Shown: positions 1-12,589, numbered from the stretch's first letter. The stretch is 64,000 bases of DNA from Anaeramoeba flamelloides (GCA_027625915.1 JANTQA010000021.1:186001-250000); one strand, 5' to 3'. The notes: generated by a model from the letters alone, not told the origin. Numbers and translations: made by a program.

Positions 1-1351
1 TAAAAATATACCTGTGAAAAATTATTAAATCTAAAAAATATTTTTCAAATGTTTGAAAAGTTTTTTCCAAGCTATTTTATTTTTTCGATATATAATTACC
101 ACTTTTCAAGTATAAAATCACTTTCAAAGATAATTTTGTAGAAACTTTGATTCTTTGAATCTTTTCTTATCAATTTTTAATATAAATTTTTATTTCAAAT
201 ACAATTAAATGATTTATGTTTCTAAGACATGGATTGGTTTCCCTTTTAGAATAGGTTAATTTTTGCATTAATTAAACTCTGGATATTCTTTTCATAATGA
301 AGGGAAATCGAAATTATTTTCATTATATTTTATTTTTTATTCCTGCTGTTTGTTAACTTTTTTCATCGTTTATTTCTTTATTTGGATAATTAAATTTAAA
401 TAAACAGTTTGTACAAATTATCAGTAAAAAAATAGACCTTTCACAATTTACGGGTTGAGTAATTATGGTAAATAATATTTTACTTAAATGGATCAAAAAA
501 ATTGTAATTTTTATTAGTACAAAATTCCAATCAAAAAAAACCAACCTGTGATATGTCTTATTGATCTTTAAAAATCAAAAAATAAAAACCAAGTCATTTT
601 TAGAAAAAGTGCCAAATAGAGATACTCAATTTCCAATTTGAATTGTCTTGAATTATCAATATTAAAAATAACTCCGTTAGTTTTCAAGTTTCACACTTTG
701 GCTCTTTTTGAGATGTTAAATATTTTATTTTTCATTGTTTTTGTTTGTTTCATGAGTTATTGTATACTCAAGAATATTATAAAATTATTACTCTGTCAAA
801 TTTAGAGGGTTGCAAAATAGCAAGATTAGATTAAATCAAAGTAAATTGATTATGTACTTTTTGAAAACAATTATTTTTAAATTTAAGATTTTTAACACTT
901 AGGAAATTTAAAAAAACCAAAAAAATATTTTTTACTTACTCTAATTTAGATTTTTTCGAATTGAGAACCCTGTTCAAACTGATTTTTTTGTTAATTGAAT
1001 TTTTTAGAAGATATACTCAGAATTTTTTTTTTTGTTATTTGAATTGTCTATTTCAAAATATGGGCAATTTTACATTGCCCTTTTTTGGTTTCTATACATA
1101 TCCTGGGTACCGGACTTATCCAAGGTAAATGACAAGACCCTTAAATTTATTTCTTTACACAACTCTTTGGAAATTTTTTTCAAATGAATTTTTAAATTAT
1201 AAATGGGAAAAAGTCTCACTCAATTTCAATTTTCTTTTTCAGATAAAGATTTCATAAATCACAACTCACTTCCTTGAGAGTTGTAACTATCAAAGAAAAA
1301 TCTGACAAAGGGGGTGAAAAGTATTATCAATTTATATTTCAAATATCAGTA
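1..1351. other. AT-rich intergenic stretch, no gene seen
   Basis: Both strands are broken by frequent stops and homopolymer A/T runs. The longest open frames are about 60 codons and lack balanced amino-acid composition. A small GC-richer patch near 1105-1140 has no recognisable coding or RNA structure. Confidence 0.5.
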
Positions 1352-2268
1352 CTGTTGTTAAAATAATTGTATATAAAAAAGATTAATTGGTGTTTCAAAA
1401 TAAAAAGTCTTTTTTTTTTGTTATAGTAAACCTATACATCAACCAATCAATGAAACCAACAATAAACCAACATTAAATGTGGGTGTTGATTTCATAAAGT
1501 TCTATTATTTAAAATAGAAATTCTAAAAATACAGGATCAAATAGGAAAATTTTTCGAAAAATAGTTCGAAAAATTTTAAAGAAAAAAATACAAAAAAATG
1601 AAAAAAACAAAAATATTTCAATAAATAGTACACCTAATTATAATTTTAACAGAAAATATCAAGGAGTTTACAATTAAAATTGATTTGGATTTTGGTATAC
1701 TGAATTGTAATGAATTGGGTGTTGCATTGGAACTAAAAGAAGAAAAAGCCTGGATTGTATATTGTACAGCTGTTCCAACCCTACCGTAAAAAATTATAAG
1801 ATATACAGATCCTTTGTATATTATAAAATTTCCATTTATGAAATAGAAAATTCAATTTCTATCATATCATATGAGAAAATTTTTTTTTAATCTTAAAGAA
1901 AGAAAAAAATTGGAATTTCATAAGAAAAGAAATCACAGAAACATGAAAGTATTTTTCGATCCTTGCTTTTAAATTGTTTAAAACCGAAATACTCCCAATT
2001 TTAGAAATTCAAGATCCTTATTAATATACTTTTTTTTACAATTTATTTGCCATTTTCAAAAACCAAAAATTGGATAATATAAATTTTTTTCTTCTAATAA
2101 AAATTTTTATGGTTGATAATAAACTTTCAGATCCATTTTACGGTTTGTTATACATGACAAAATTTAATAATAGAAAATCAATTTCTGTGTCTTATAAATT
2201 TTCACGGTAGGGTTGGAACAGCTGTAACATAAATTATGGTGGTTGTTCACACAGTATTTTGATCACTG
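1352..2268. mobile_element. Mariner-type MITE, copy 1, interrupted by a second MITE
   Basis: The left end reads TA then CTGTTGTTAAAATAA and the right end reads TTTTGATCACTG then TA. The same ends and interior (for example a block around 'CCTATACATCAACC' near 1430) recur at 49251-49731 and, inverted, at 15693-16176. Flanking TA and CAGTG-like ends fit the Tc1/mariner superfamily. No transposase frame is present, so it would be non-autonomous. The element is split by a separate insertion at 1767-2224; removing that restores alignment to the other copies. Confidence 0.75.
1767..2224. mobile_element. Second MITE family (CAGCTGTTCC ends), nested in the first
   Basis: A 458-bp insertion has near-perfect terminal inverted repeats of about 21 bp (CAGCTGTTCCAACCCTAC inward from each end) and a flanking TA duplication. 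No coding frame is seen. Related ends occur near 25438, near 25853 and at 46957-47475. TA duplication and short TIRs suggest mobilisation by a Tc1/mariner-like transposase encoded elsewhere. Confidence 0.8.
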
Positions 2269-2944
2269 TAAATAATCAAAACAAAATAACAAGTATTTTT
2301 AATATTTGGTTCATTCTTCAGATTATCATTTATAGTGGTGAAAAAAATAACCGACATACAAGACATCAACAGACAAGATTTTAAATTGTTAATATTAGGA
2401 AATTTGTAGTAAAATTTCTTTTATTTAAAATCAAATCCTGTTTATAAGAATCAAAATTTTAAAATTATATCTGACCCACTTATTAAAATGATGATTAATA
2501 AAATTACACTTGTTCAAAGTGCCATTCAATCAATCAAAAAACAATGAATAAAAATTATTATCTTCCAAACTCATTGCAAACCACAATAGAAGCCTTTTTT
2601 TTCAAAAAGTTGCTCTTCTTATGCTATCAAACAATTGTTTGAGTATTCTATGTAAACCCAACTTTAATGAACTTTAGGTAAGTTTATATTTCGGATCATA
2701 ACAAATTTGATTTGTTATAAAAAGGGTTTGATTGAAAATAAAAGAAATTATAAAACAATTTTCCGAATATTCATATTTAAAAATCTTGTAAGGGATTATT
2801 TTCATGTAGGTTATATTTTTCACGAATGTAAAGATAATCTGGAAAAAATTGAAGAAATTTCTTAATTTTTCAAACCCATACCATTTTTTCCTTTAGTTAT
2901 GTTTTTCTTCCAAGATCCCATTCAAAAGAATTTTCAACTTTTTT
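2269..2944. other. Non-coding AT-rich spacer
   Basis: No open frame, RNA gene or delimited repeat is recognised between the MITE and the dispersed repeat that follows. Confidence 0.4.
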
Positions 2945-3207
2945 AATATCCTGTTATTTTCCAATTAATTAATGAAAATTTTTCTTTCAAGTTCCAAAAA
3001 TGAATATTAATTAATGTTACAATCAAATTAACAGAGTGAAAATTTTGTCTTAGAGTTAACTAAGTTAGGTTAATTAAATATCTATAAAAATATCATTTTA
3101 AACGATTTGTTAAATATTTTTGGATTTTCTTTAACTAATTATACATCTAAAAATATTTTAGATATGTGAAACAAAAATTTTCATTTTTTAATTTGAAAAT
3201 AATAGTA
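2945..3207 (+). repeat. Dispersed repeat, direct copy of 47618-47876
   Basis: The block beginning near TTATTTTCCAATTAATTAATG and ending near TTGAAAATAATAGTA matches a stretch about 44.6 kb downstream in the same orientation with small indels. It lies just upstream of the first gene. No terminal inverted repeats are obvious and its class is unknown. Confidence 0.7.
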
Positions 3208-3479
3208 AAATTTCAAGTTCCGAAATTGAAATTGGTTTTCATTTATGTCAACTTAATTCGGATTTTTTTATTATTGGACGAACATTTGTGGAATCCAAAA
3301 AACCAGAAATATTGAAGATATTTGAAAAGAAAAAGGAGATGAAATATAACACAATTTTAAATTATCCAAATATTGAAACACCTGATATTTGGACATTTTT
3401 CTCAAACAAAAAATTTAATGAATTCAAAACCCTTCTTGAAAAAAAAACCGAATTCTTAATCTTATCAGGGAATTTTTGA
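3192..3479 (+). other. Open frame just upstream of the two-TM gene, probably not a gene
   Basis: A frame of about 95 codons without an in-frame ATG near its start runs from the end of the dispersed repeat to a TGA at 3477. It has fairly balanced composition (blocks such as EIEIGFHLCQLNSDFF and YPNIETPDIWTFF). It could be a decayed exon of another gene. It overlaps neither exon 1 nor its reading frame, and I recognise no domain. Confidence 0.2.
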
Positions 3480-3571
3480 AACTCTTTAATTGGCCTACCG
3501 AATATTTCAAAAAATCAATTTTTAATTTTTATTTATTTGGTTATTCTTCTTTTTTCAATTTAACTATTGAA

Positions 3572-6500
3572 ATGAATCAAGGCTTTATTGTTTCTTTTAT
3601 ATGTGGTTTGCTTTTTGTAATTGGTGCTACTATTTGGGTTAGTGTTGATATGAGTTTTAAAAAACATATAACAGAGACGTAATTAGATTTTTTCTCCAAT
3701 TTCTTCCTTTTAATTGTTCTTTTTGATTAATAAACAAAACTTTGTTGTTTCAAGATCCAAAAAATTATTCCAATTAGATCTTGAAAAAACTCAACTACAT
3801 CGCAAAGCCAATTAGAAATGATGTTTATAGAAATTTAATTTGGTTTCTTGGTTGGAATTTAAGATAAATTTTACTTCTTGATCATTTGGTTTTCACAGTT
3901 TTTTCGACTAAATCAACCAACCTTGTTTATCATAAAAAAAAAAAAAAAATTCTATCTCCAATAGAGAATGTTATGTTGAATCAAAAAGTTATGATACTGT
4001 GACAAAAACTTTCTCAACAGTAAATTGTAGTGGCACCCCGACAACTAATTACATTTCAGATTTTTATGTGACTTATAGCACCGAAAAGGAAACTTTTGAA
4101 GATGTTAAATCTTGTAGTTTTGGAAAAGAGTGTTACACAAGTGATGGTCAGAGAGTTAATGGGGGTTCGGGCCCTTGTACGGTATGTTTTCATTTCTTTT
4201 CATTTCTTTTCTTAGCTTTTCTTTTCTTTTCTTTTCTTTTATATTCTATTCTTTTCTTATCTTTTCGTTTCTTTTCTTTTATTTTCATTCAAAACATTTT
4301 TTGTTACTTTCGTTCAATTTTAGTTTTAAACATTGTTATGTTTTTCTTTGTCAAAAGATAGAACTGAATAAACAAGATCGAAAGTAATCTTGGAAAATCT
4401 TTTTGAACAGTTACACCACTCTTTTTTCTTATTTGAAGTGCTCTCTGAATTTACTGTTGGTGAACACCACTTTTATTACGAACCAACCTCTTTTGTCGAA
4501 AAAGACTGTTGAGAAAAGAAATCTTGTTGTTAAATTTAATATTCGAGAAGATAACTTTCTTGAATCAAATTCGAAATTTAACTTAAAAAAGTCTAAAATC
4601 AAAAGTTCTCTTGATCCAAGAACTTACCCAAATATTTTCAGGGTACTTCTGATAATTTGCTTTGAGTGAACCAATTTTGATAAATTCACATAAATGCTTT
4701 TATATTTTTATTTGAATTTCATTTTTGTATTTTTTCTTTAGACTTTTTCTGAGTTTTAAATCAAACATTTTATTTGTTAAAAATAAAAAAAAACTTTTAA
4801 AAAGGTAAGATCATTTTGGAAATCTTCTTAGAAGTGTAGTATTCTGGGGTAAAGTTGAAATGGTGAACAAATTTTTTTGAAAAATGTCTTTCAAAACACA
4901 AAAAAATAAAATTGAAAAAAAAAGTTCGAAAAAACTACTATTTCAATTATAATTATCATCTTTTGTTAATAGAGTTTATTCACAATATACCGAATGTTCT
5001 CGTCCTTAAAAATCTTGAGACTATTGTATTTATTGTTGTTAATAGTACTACCATTTTTAAAAGTCTCTAGTATAGAAAAAAAGTGTTATTTTTGGGGTAA
5101 AAATTTTTAAGGACTATCTAAAAAAAGGCTATTTCGGGGGTAACGTGGGTTAAAAAATCACAGTTTTAGACACTTTATCTTTTTCAATTAACCAGAAACC
5201 TAAAATGCGCAAATTTCACAAAATTTCAGAAATTTTTCAAACTCAAAAACATTTTTTGGATTTTTAAATTCTTTTGTCATTTTTTCCATGCAGCTAATTT
5301 TTAGCAACCTCAAAAAAATGAAAAAGAAATTTTTTTTTCTTTTTAAAGCCAAATTACGATATTTAATTTCATCGTTTCCAACAAAAAAGTGTTTTTTTTT
5401 GTAGAAAAGAACACATTAATAAATTTTTTTACAAATAAGATCAAAAAAATTCGAAAAATAAAAATATGAAAAAATAAAATAATAAAAAAAATCGTTTTCA
5501 CATTTGAGAAAAAAAAACAATGAAAATGAATTGCAAATAAAAAATAAATCACTTCTAACTTTTCCCCTTTTCATTTTAAATTATTTTTAAAATGACAAAG
5601 AAAAATTTGCATTTCGATAAATTCAATGTGCACAACCCAACCATGATCGTTCTAATTGAAGTATTGTCTTCCAATTTATCACTGCCTTTGAAAAAATTGA
5701 GTTAGAACAAACATGGTTGGGTTGTGGTTTTCACTTAAAGGCTGACAATGAAGAAACTGATCGTGTCAAATTTACCTATTCCTAAAAATTTGAAATTTGA
5801 TCGTTCTTCTGGATATCATGAAATAAAGAATCCATTTCAGAGATGTTTTAACTGGTATACAGGTCATAGTGGCCTTTTTTTAGATAATCCTTAAATAGAT
5901 GTGACAAGTGATTTTAGTTAAATTTCAACTTTAGGATATTTACTTTTATAGATAACAACTAAAAGTTTTGAAAACTCTCTTTTAATCTCAAAAAAACTCA
6001 ATTATGGAAAAAAAATAACTGATGATAAATATTTCGTGTCATGTGTATTCAACGCCGTGGAGAGTCATCAAGTTCTGTAGAGTGCCTAGATTTTCCATAA
6101 TTCAAAAGAATGGAGAAAAATCTTTGATTTTACTCAATTCTTTTAAATTCTGGAAAAGATAAGACATTTTTTTAAATTTAAAAAATAAAAAGAAAATTTC
6201 AAAAATTTTCTTTTTATTTCTCAAATTAAAAAAAACCTAACGAAAAAATCAAAAAAAAAAAATAGTCTTTTCAATTGAAAATAACAAATAATTCTTCCAT
6301 AGTCAAAATAATTGATTCCCGATTAGAAAGATATTCATCATATTTAAAATACTTTTGAAATATAATAAAATGACCTCTTATCTGTGAAGAAAAATATTTT
6401 CAAATTTTTACGATTAAATGTGAAACAAATCTTAATAGAACCTCGAAAATTGGATTTTTCAACTTAAAATGCGAAAGTCTTTAAAAATAATATTTTGATC

Positions 6501-9500
6501 AAAGATCTCTTAACAACTAATAGTGTTTATTTAAAGTGAACTGAAGTTATTAAAAAGTGAAAAATTAGTAAAGGTTTAATTTTTTTTTGAAAAAAATTTT
6601 TTAATGGTTGTGAAGTAAGATATATTTTACTTCTCGTTTTCTCTAAAATCACTCTTTTTTAAGACATTAATAGAAAAAAATTTTCCAACCAGTCCCTAAT
6701 AAAAAAATTTTTCTATAACATGTTATAAACGTGTTGTAAAGGTTTTATAAACGTTTTGATTGTTAAAAAAAATTATAACATAAATGCTTGTTATAAAAAG
6801 TGTTATAAAAATTGTAACATGTTATAAATTGCTTCTAACACATTTCTAATACCTTTATAACATGTTATAATTTTTTTTATATTTTTTTTTTTTTGGCGGG
6901 GGGGTAAAGCTTCATCATTTTTTAAATCTAATTTTATTATTATCTATTTAAATTTTGTTTAATAAACTATTTTCCAATAAAGGGGTGCAAGTTGTAATGG
7001 GTGAATTAAGTGTGTTTAAAGGGATATTAAAAGATAAATTTCATTTTGTAAATTTCAAAATTGAAATCATTTTTGTACATTTTCACACACATTTTTATTT
7101 TTTTTTTAAGTCCTAATTGTTTTGAAAAAAAATTTTTTTTAATGCAAGATCAATAGTCATTTGGTAAAAACTTGTTATTGTATTGTTATTGAAACAATGG
7201 AAATAATTTGTAGAAAAATCATATTGATTTCTATTGGTATTTAATTTGGATCTTCGATCAAAGATCAAAATGAACATTATTGTTTTGTTCAATGAAGGTA
7301 CTAAGAATTTGAGGTTTTTATATTTTCCACAAAATATATTGATTTATTGGAATTACTTCATAAGTATATCAACTCTTCTCTGGTGTGCATTATTCTAATT
7401 ATTTCATATTTTTTCTCCAAAGTTCAATTATAAAAAATAATTGATATTTGAAAAAAATGTTGGTACCTTTTAACAGAAACAAATTTTATTTAAAAATGAT
7501 AGATAGATCAAGTTTCATATTTTTTTTTGTTTGTTTGGAATTTAAAATAAAAAAAAATAATAATTGTCCAAAAGTAATTTAAATTTTGATTGTAAACAAA
7601 TTTTTCTTTCTCTTGATATTTTCAAAAAATAAAACCTTTATCAATTTAATTATTATGGATTTACAGGAAATGCTTTTTTTTTTTTTTTGATTGTAATTCA
7701 AATAACTAATTTCATTTTTTCATCATTAATTTATTTATTTTTGAAATTACTTAAACTTTTTTTCAACAATTTCTCAAAATAAACCAATAATCAATCTTAC
7801 ATGCTTCAACAAACCTTTAAAAGAAAATCTTAAACAATAAAAAGTATTTTTTGGAAAATGTAATAAAAAAATAAAATTGAATAAATAAATTGAATATAAA
7901 CTCCATTTCACTCATATACACCCAGCCAAAAATGAAAAATTCATTTTTTTTTTTTTTTTTCACAAATAATCAACATAAAATTCATTAGAAATAAGAGAAA
8001 TACTAAACTTCAGATTAGGGTTGATATTTGTAAAAGAAATACCTAAACAGACTATAAATTTTCTAAACAAATAAAAATGTAAAAAAAAATATTTGTTTCC
8101 ATATTATAATGAAACATCTTGTGTAAAATTTCACAATTTAATTGAACAATTAAAATTGTAGACAATAAGATTTTTTTTTTCAAATGTTTCATTTTAAAAG
8201 AAATTTCATATTCTCAATTTTATTCGTGTTTATTGTTTTTTCCAAGCTTTTTTTTTTCAAATTTGCTAACTGAGAACAAAAAGAAAGAAGAAAGAAAATA
8301 AATAAAAAAGGAAAAAAAATTATAAAAAAAAAAAAAAGTACTTAAATTACTAAAAATGATTTTTTTCTTAAAATTGAAAAATTATTTTGAGAAATGAGAA
8401 AAATTAATCAGATCTTCAAATTGCTAAATTTATTTTGAAAAGAATATTCATATAAAACTCTATAACTTTGTATATTTTGTCAATAAAAATGTGTCTCTAT
8501 GACTGAAAAGAGTTTAAAAAGAATTCTTTTTCATCAATTATAAATCTTCAACATTTCTATTTTCATCCCAAACAATTCAATTATTATTAAATTTTGGCAA
8601 TTGGTTAGTTTATGGAAATCAATTTCATTATTATTTTTGCTGTTGTTCGTTTTGGTTAGTTTATGCAAATAAATTCCATTATTATTGTTGTTGCTGCTGC
8701 TGTTGTTCATTTTGAAATGTTTTTATTGTTTTTTTTGTTTGGCCCTTTAGGTGATATTGAGACAATTATCTTTAATTTTCATAATAAATCTCTCTTTCTT
8801 CAATAAAATTGTTTCTTATTTTTCAACTTGATTCATCAGTCACACTTAAAAATCATAAATTATTAATATATATGTGTTTTTAATATTTTATTAATTTTGT
8901 TGGCTTTCATATAGGTAACTCAATGTGAATACATAACTAGAACCTATACGGAATGCAGAAAACTTTCATCGTATTCAAAATCCGAATTTTATGAAGCAAG
9001 GGAAATCCATAACGAATATCCTTGTTGGTATTCTAAAGAAAACAATTCATTATCAACGCTGTTTAATCCTGTGGCATCTTGGTTATGGACTCTCTTTTTA
9101 TGGATTCCTGGCATGATTTGCGTTCTAGTTGGCTCTGTCGGTATGTATAATACCAGGGAATTTCATGTACGTTCGAAACCAGACGATCCATATGTTATTA
9201 AGACCCATAAATCAGAAATCAAACCACCTAATCCTATTATCGTACCAAAGCCTCTGACTTATTCCGGTAGCAGTGGTAGTAGTGATAGTTCATCATCGTC
9301 ATCATCTAAATCACAAAACAAATACAAAACAAATCCAGATTTCAATCCCAATTATCAAGGGCCATTAGATAATAATATTAACATGCAAATGGACATCGAC
9401 ATGGGAATGATCAATAGCATGGGGGTGAACAATAACACGGGGATGGACAATAACATTGGAACGAGTAATAACATTGGAATGGGTAATAACACGGGGGCGG

Positions 9501-9586
9501 ACAATAACATGGGAATGAACAACCCTAATCTAACAAATAACTTATTTGATTATAACTATAATACAGCAAAAGATGAAAAGCTTTAA
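3572..9586 (+). CDS. Two-transmembrane cysteine-rich protein, three exons
   Basis: The exons are 3572-3678, 3965-4181 and 8915-9586. The introns are GTAATT..ATAG (286 bp) and GTATGT..ATAG (4,733 bp), and the phases match (AC|A, then phase 0), giving 331 residues. Residues about 6-26 are a first membrane segment (IVSFICGLLFVIGATIWVSV). Then comes a roughly 130-residue region with eight cysteines, which could form four disulfides, and two N-glycosylation sequons (NCS, NNS). Residues about 161-185 are a second membrane segment (WLWTLFLWIPGMICVLVG). The tail is cytoplasmic-looking: Pro-rich, then a poly-Ser block, then Asn/Met/Gly hexapeptide repeats. Both termini would face the cytosol with the Cys-rich loop outside or in the lumen. 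I do not recognise the family; two-TM proteins with an external Cys loop include KCNMB and CDC50-type subunits, but no motif supports either. The start is the ATG just before the first membrane segment. Confidence 0.75.
5631..5726. repeat. Short foldback with 25-bp arms
   Basis: The left arm starts CACAACCCAACCATG and continues to GTTCTAA. The right arm is its reverse complement with two mismatches, separated by a loop of about 46 bases. It could form a stable hairpin or be a small MITE. A similar sequence (AACCCAACC..TTGTTCTAA) lies near 45104-45121. Confidence 0.65.
6030..6290. repeat. GGCACTTGAC-family modular repeat, copy 1
   Basis: It shares modules with copies near 12590-13180, 52920-53600 and 55000-55400: a decamer-like block (here GTAGAGTGCCTAG), an AAAGAATTGAGTAAAATC-type block, and an AATAAAAAGAAAATTT foldback. 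This copy is the most eroded. Confidence 0.55.
6713..6870. repeat. Foldback cluster built on TAACATGTTATAA
   Basis: The self-palindromic core TAACATGTTA occurs three times (about 6716, 6815, 6857) with related TTATAAA spacers in both orientations. The outer copies make an inverted-repeat pair about 140 bases apart. It may be a small foldback element. Confidence 0.5.
9412..9522 (+). repeat. 18-bp coding minisatellite
   Basis: Imperfect 18-bp units of the form AATAACAxxGGxxTGGxx encode the N-N-x-G-x-x hexapeptides at the tail of the two-TM protein. Length-variable Asn-rich tails are common in AT-rich protist genomes. Confidence 0.7.
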
Positions 9587-10062
9587 GAATAAAACCATTT
9601 AAAAAAATATAATCAATCTTAGAATCATATATTTTTGAATATTTCTATTTTTTTTTAATTTCAGAAATATATTTATTTTTCTTTCATTTACCTTTTTTGT
9701 TATTATTTGACAAAATTGCTGACTTAATTTTATTATTTATTCCAAGATTTACTTAAAAATAAATTCATTTCTCTGAAAAAAAAAATATTAATATTTTTTA
9801 TAATTTGTTTATTTGAATTTTTGATTAAAAATTTCAATTCATTTTAAATAATAATTTCTTAATTTTATTTTACTGGCTTTTAATTGCTTTTTTTTTTTTT
9901 TTTTTATTAACAATATTAAAATGGTTGGGTTTACCTTTATTTATACAGTTTTGAAATCCATTTTTATTTTTAAAAATTTTTCTGACTTTTTTTTTCTTTT
10001 TAAGTTTAATTTTTATATTTTTACTTTTTGGTCATCAAAAAAAAATTTGTATTTTCCATATA
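9587..10062. other. Spacer downstream of the two-TM gene
   Basis: An AATAAA hexamer lies immediately after the stop codon (about 9588) and could be the poly(A) signal. The rest is A/T homopolymer without open frames. Confidence 0.4.
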
Positions 10063-11563
10063 TCTCTTAGCACCCCGGATTTGCCTAAATTTCATCAAGT
10101 TTTTTAAATTAGATTTAAAATGGTATTGATCTACTAATATATTAATTTTCTTATTTGTCTTTAATCCAGATTTGAATTATAATAAAAAGTCAAAATAGTT
10201 CAAAGATAAATTAGTTAAGTTATTGATTTTTTTTTTGAAATTGAAAAAAAAAATAATAATTATTCATTTTTACATTTTTTTTTAAAGATTTTTATTTTTA
10301 TTTTTTTTTTTTAAATCAGAAATTTTATTACATTAATAGTAATTCAAATCTCAACACATTAATTTATTAATAATAACCATCAAACAATTTTGTTAATTTT
10401 ATGATATAAAAAATAAATAAAAAAATAAATTACTTTGAAATGTAATTATTTTTTTTAGAAAAAATTTCAATAAATATCCAATTAAGAGAAAAATGAAATT
10501 GATTTCTTTAGGCCAAAATTAAATTTTTAATATGATTAATTTTCTAAAACTTTTATTTAAGCAATAGATAATAATTGAAAATCAAAAAAAAAAAAAAAAA
10601 TGTAAAATAATTTCAATTTATTAAATTGGAATAAAACAAATATAAATTACTTTTTAATCGATAAAATGTTTATACCTAAATTTAAAATAAAATAAAAAAT
10701 AACTCTTAAATATTATTACAATATAATAAAATAATCTCCAAAACCAATTTTTTTTTATTGCATTTTGTTATTGATAAAAATTTGAATAAAAATATATTTG
10801 CGATATTTGGATTTTTCCTTAATAAATAAATCCAGATCTTGTTAAATAAGTTCTGATATATGGTCTCTAATTCAACAATATTGTTTATTTTATGTCTAGA
10901 TTTTAAAAAGTCAAAAATTAAAAAATTGTAAAAAATAAAAAAAAAAAAATCAATTATTAATCTGACTCGAACTATTGTCCAAATCATTTAAAATTGAAAA
11001 AAAATCTTGTTGAAAAAATTGTAAAATTTTGCAATGAACAAAAATTTTATTGTTTTTTCTAATTTAATTTATATTTTTTTTTATTTTTAAATTATTTAGA
11101 ATCTAATATAGATTGTTATATTGAATGGTAATCAGTAGATAAAACAAATTTTCTATGTGATGTTATAATAGCTTTTATAATGAATAAATTATTTAATTAA
11201 GCATTTTAGGCAATTTTGGGGTGCAAAGGGCCCCAAAAAATTTCCAGTAAAGTATGATGTGTTTTAAATGTTAAAACTAAGAGGTTTTTGATGTCTAGAC
11301 AAACTTTTCAAAAAAAAAAAAAAAAAATTATTTTGACAAAATTTGGAAAAATAATAAAATCACAATAACCAAAAAAAAATCAACGATGTTTGAAATTTTT
11401 TTTCAAGTTATTTTTTTATTTTAAGTAACTATACAATTTTTAATTATAAAATTTACTTTCTAAGATAATTGTTTATTAATTCTATACCTTATTATCCTTT
11501 GATAACATTTCAAATTAAAATTTTTGTTTGAAATGTTTTTAGGTTATTTGGGGTGCTAAGGGA
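10063..11563 (+). mobile_element. 1.5 kb TA-flanked DNA element, copy 1
   Basis: The ends are inverted repeats (TCTCTTAGCACCCC inward on the left, TCCCTTAGCACCCC inward on the right, followed by a looser GCCTAAA/ACCTAAA block) with TA on both sides. A nearly identical 1,496-bp copy lies inverted at 27286-28781. The longest frame inside (minus strand, near 10706-10987, about 90 codons, starting in a poly-A region) is shared by both copies but has no transposase signature, so I call the element non-autonomous. A third end-like motif (TTTTGGGGTGCAAAGGG) is internal near 11215. Confidence 0.8.
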
Positions 11564-12589
11564 TATAATAATAAAAATATATGATTTTTGTTTAAATTTT
11601 CTTCCAGGGTTTAAGTAAAAATGAATTTATAGTTTTTTTTTACACTTGATAGGTTATAAGAAATAAAAATGTGCTTTTTTTGAAAGTGGGTTTATGAAAC
11701 CCGACTTCAGTTTGATCGTAGGGTGGACTAAGATATACTACAGAATACACGAGGAATTAAAGTTTAAATGTTGGGGTTTTTATTTTAGTTTTGAGTTTCT
11801 TTTAGCTCTTTTAAAAATTTTTCAAATTTTATTTTTTCAAAAACGAGTAATTGGGGAAACAACATTTATATTCTTCATATTTTTCGTTAAGTTTTTGAAA
11901 AGGGATAAGCTAGTTAACACTCCTAAAAGAAAAAAGTTGCTTTTTCATTTCAAAAAATTGTTCGATTAGATCTTGTTTTTTATGTTATATAGATTAGAAC
12001 ATGTTTGTTTTTTAATTGAAGATTAAATTCTATATATGAAATTATTATTCTATTTTCGATTAAAACCTAATAACGATAAAACGGTTGTATCTAAAGATTT
12101 TTTAAAAAATTTAATATTTATTTATTTTTATAAAATTTCATATATATAATTTAAAATAATCAAAAAAAGTGCATTTAATACTTATAAACAATTATTCAAT
12201 AACAAATTCATTAACAAAAACTTATAAATAAAACTATTTAGATCTTTTACATTAATCTAATTGGTATGTATGTTATAAAATTTTTAATTATGAAATACAA
12301 AAGTTAAATTGATTAAATACTGGATAAAGTCATACATTACTGAAATGTTTAAAATAAACTGAAACGCCTCAATTATTATTTAGGAAACATAATACAAAAT
12401 CAAAGATATTGTAATTCCAGTTAATAAATAAAAAAATCAATTCAAAAAAAAAATTAAAAAATTTATCTCTTCGTTATTAGGAGAAATTAATAAAATCCAA
12501 TCAATTTATCAATAATAAAATCAACTGTGGTTCAAAATATTTAAACGAATTACAAAAAAAATATATAAATACACATATAATGAATTGTT
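11564..12589. other. AT-rich stretch, no gene supported
   Basis: A 91-codon frame (11694-11969, +) is Phe/Lys/Leu-rich with no recognisable domain or splice context. No RNA gene is seen. Confidence 0.4.

Larger units (their letters stand above)
4182..8914 (+). other. 4.7 kb intron 2 of the two-TM gene, rich in repeats
   Basis: The intron opens with GTATGT followed by a TTTTC-type polypyrimidine microsatellite (about 4186-4300) and closes with TTTCATATAG. It contains an ORF remnant (4403-4669), a foldback (5631-5726), a small open frame (5748-5894), a GGCACTTGAC-family repeat (about 6030-6290), a TAACATGTTA-rich foldback (about 6713-6870) and much A/T homopolymer. The splice is inferred because the flanking frames join in phase 0 and unite the two membrane segments. 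Confidence 0.65.

Noticed and set aside
10706-10987. 93-codon frame conserved with 27894-28130
   Set aside because: Its conservation is fully explained by the two copies of the 1.5 kb element; the copies differ by frameshifts and no transposase residues are seen.
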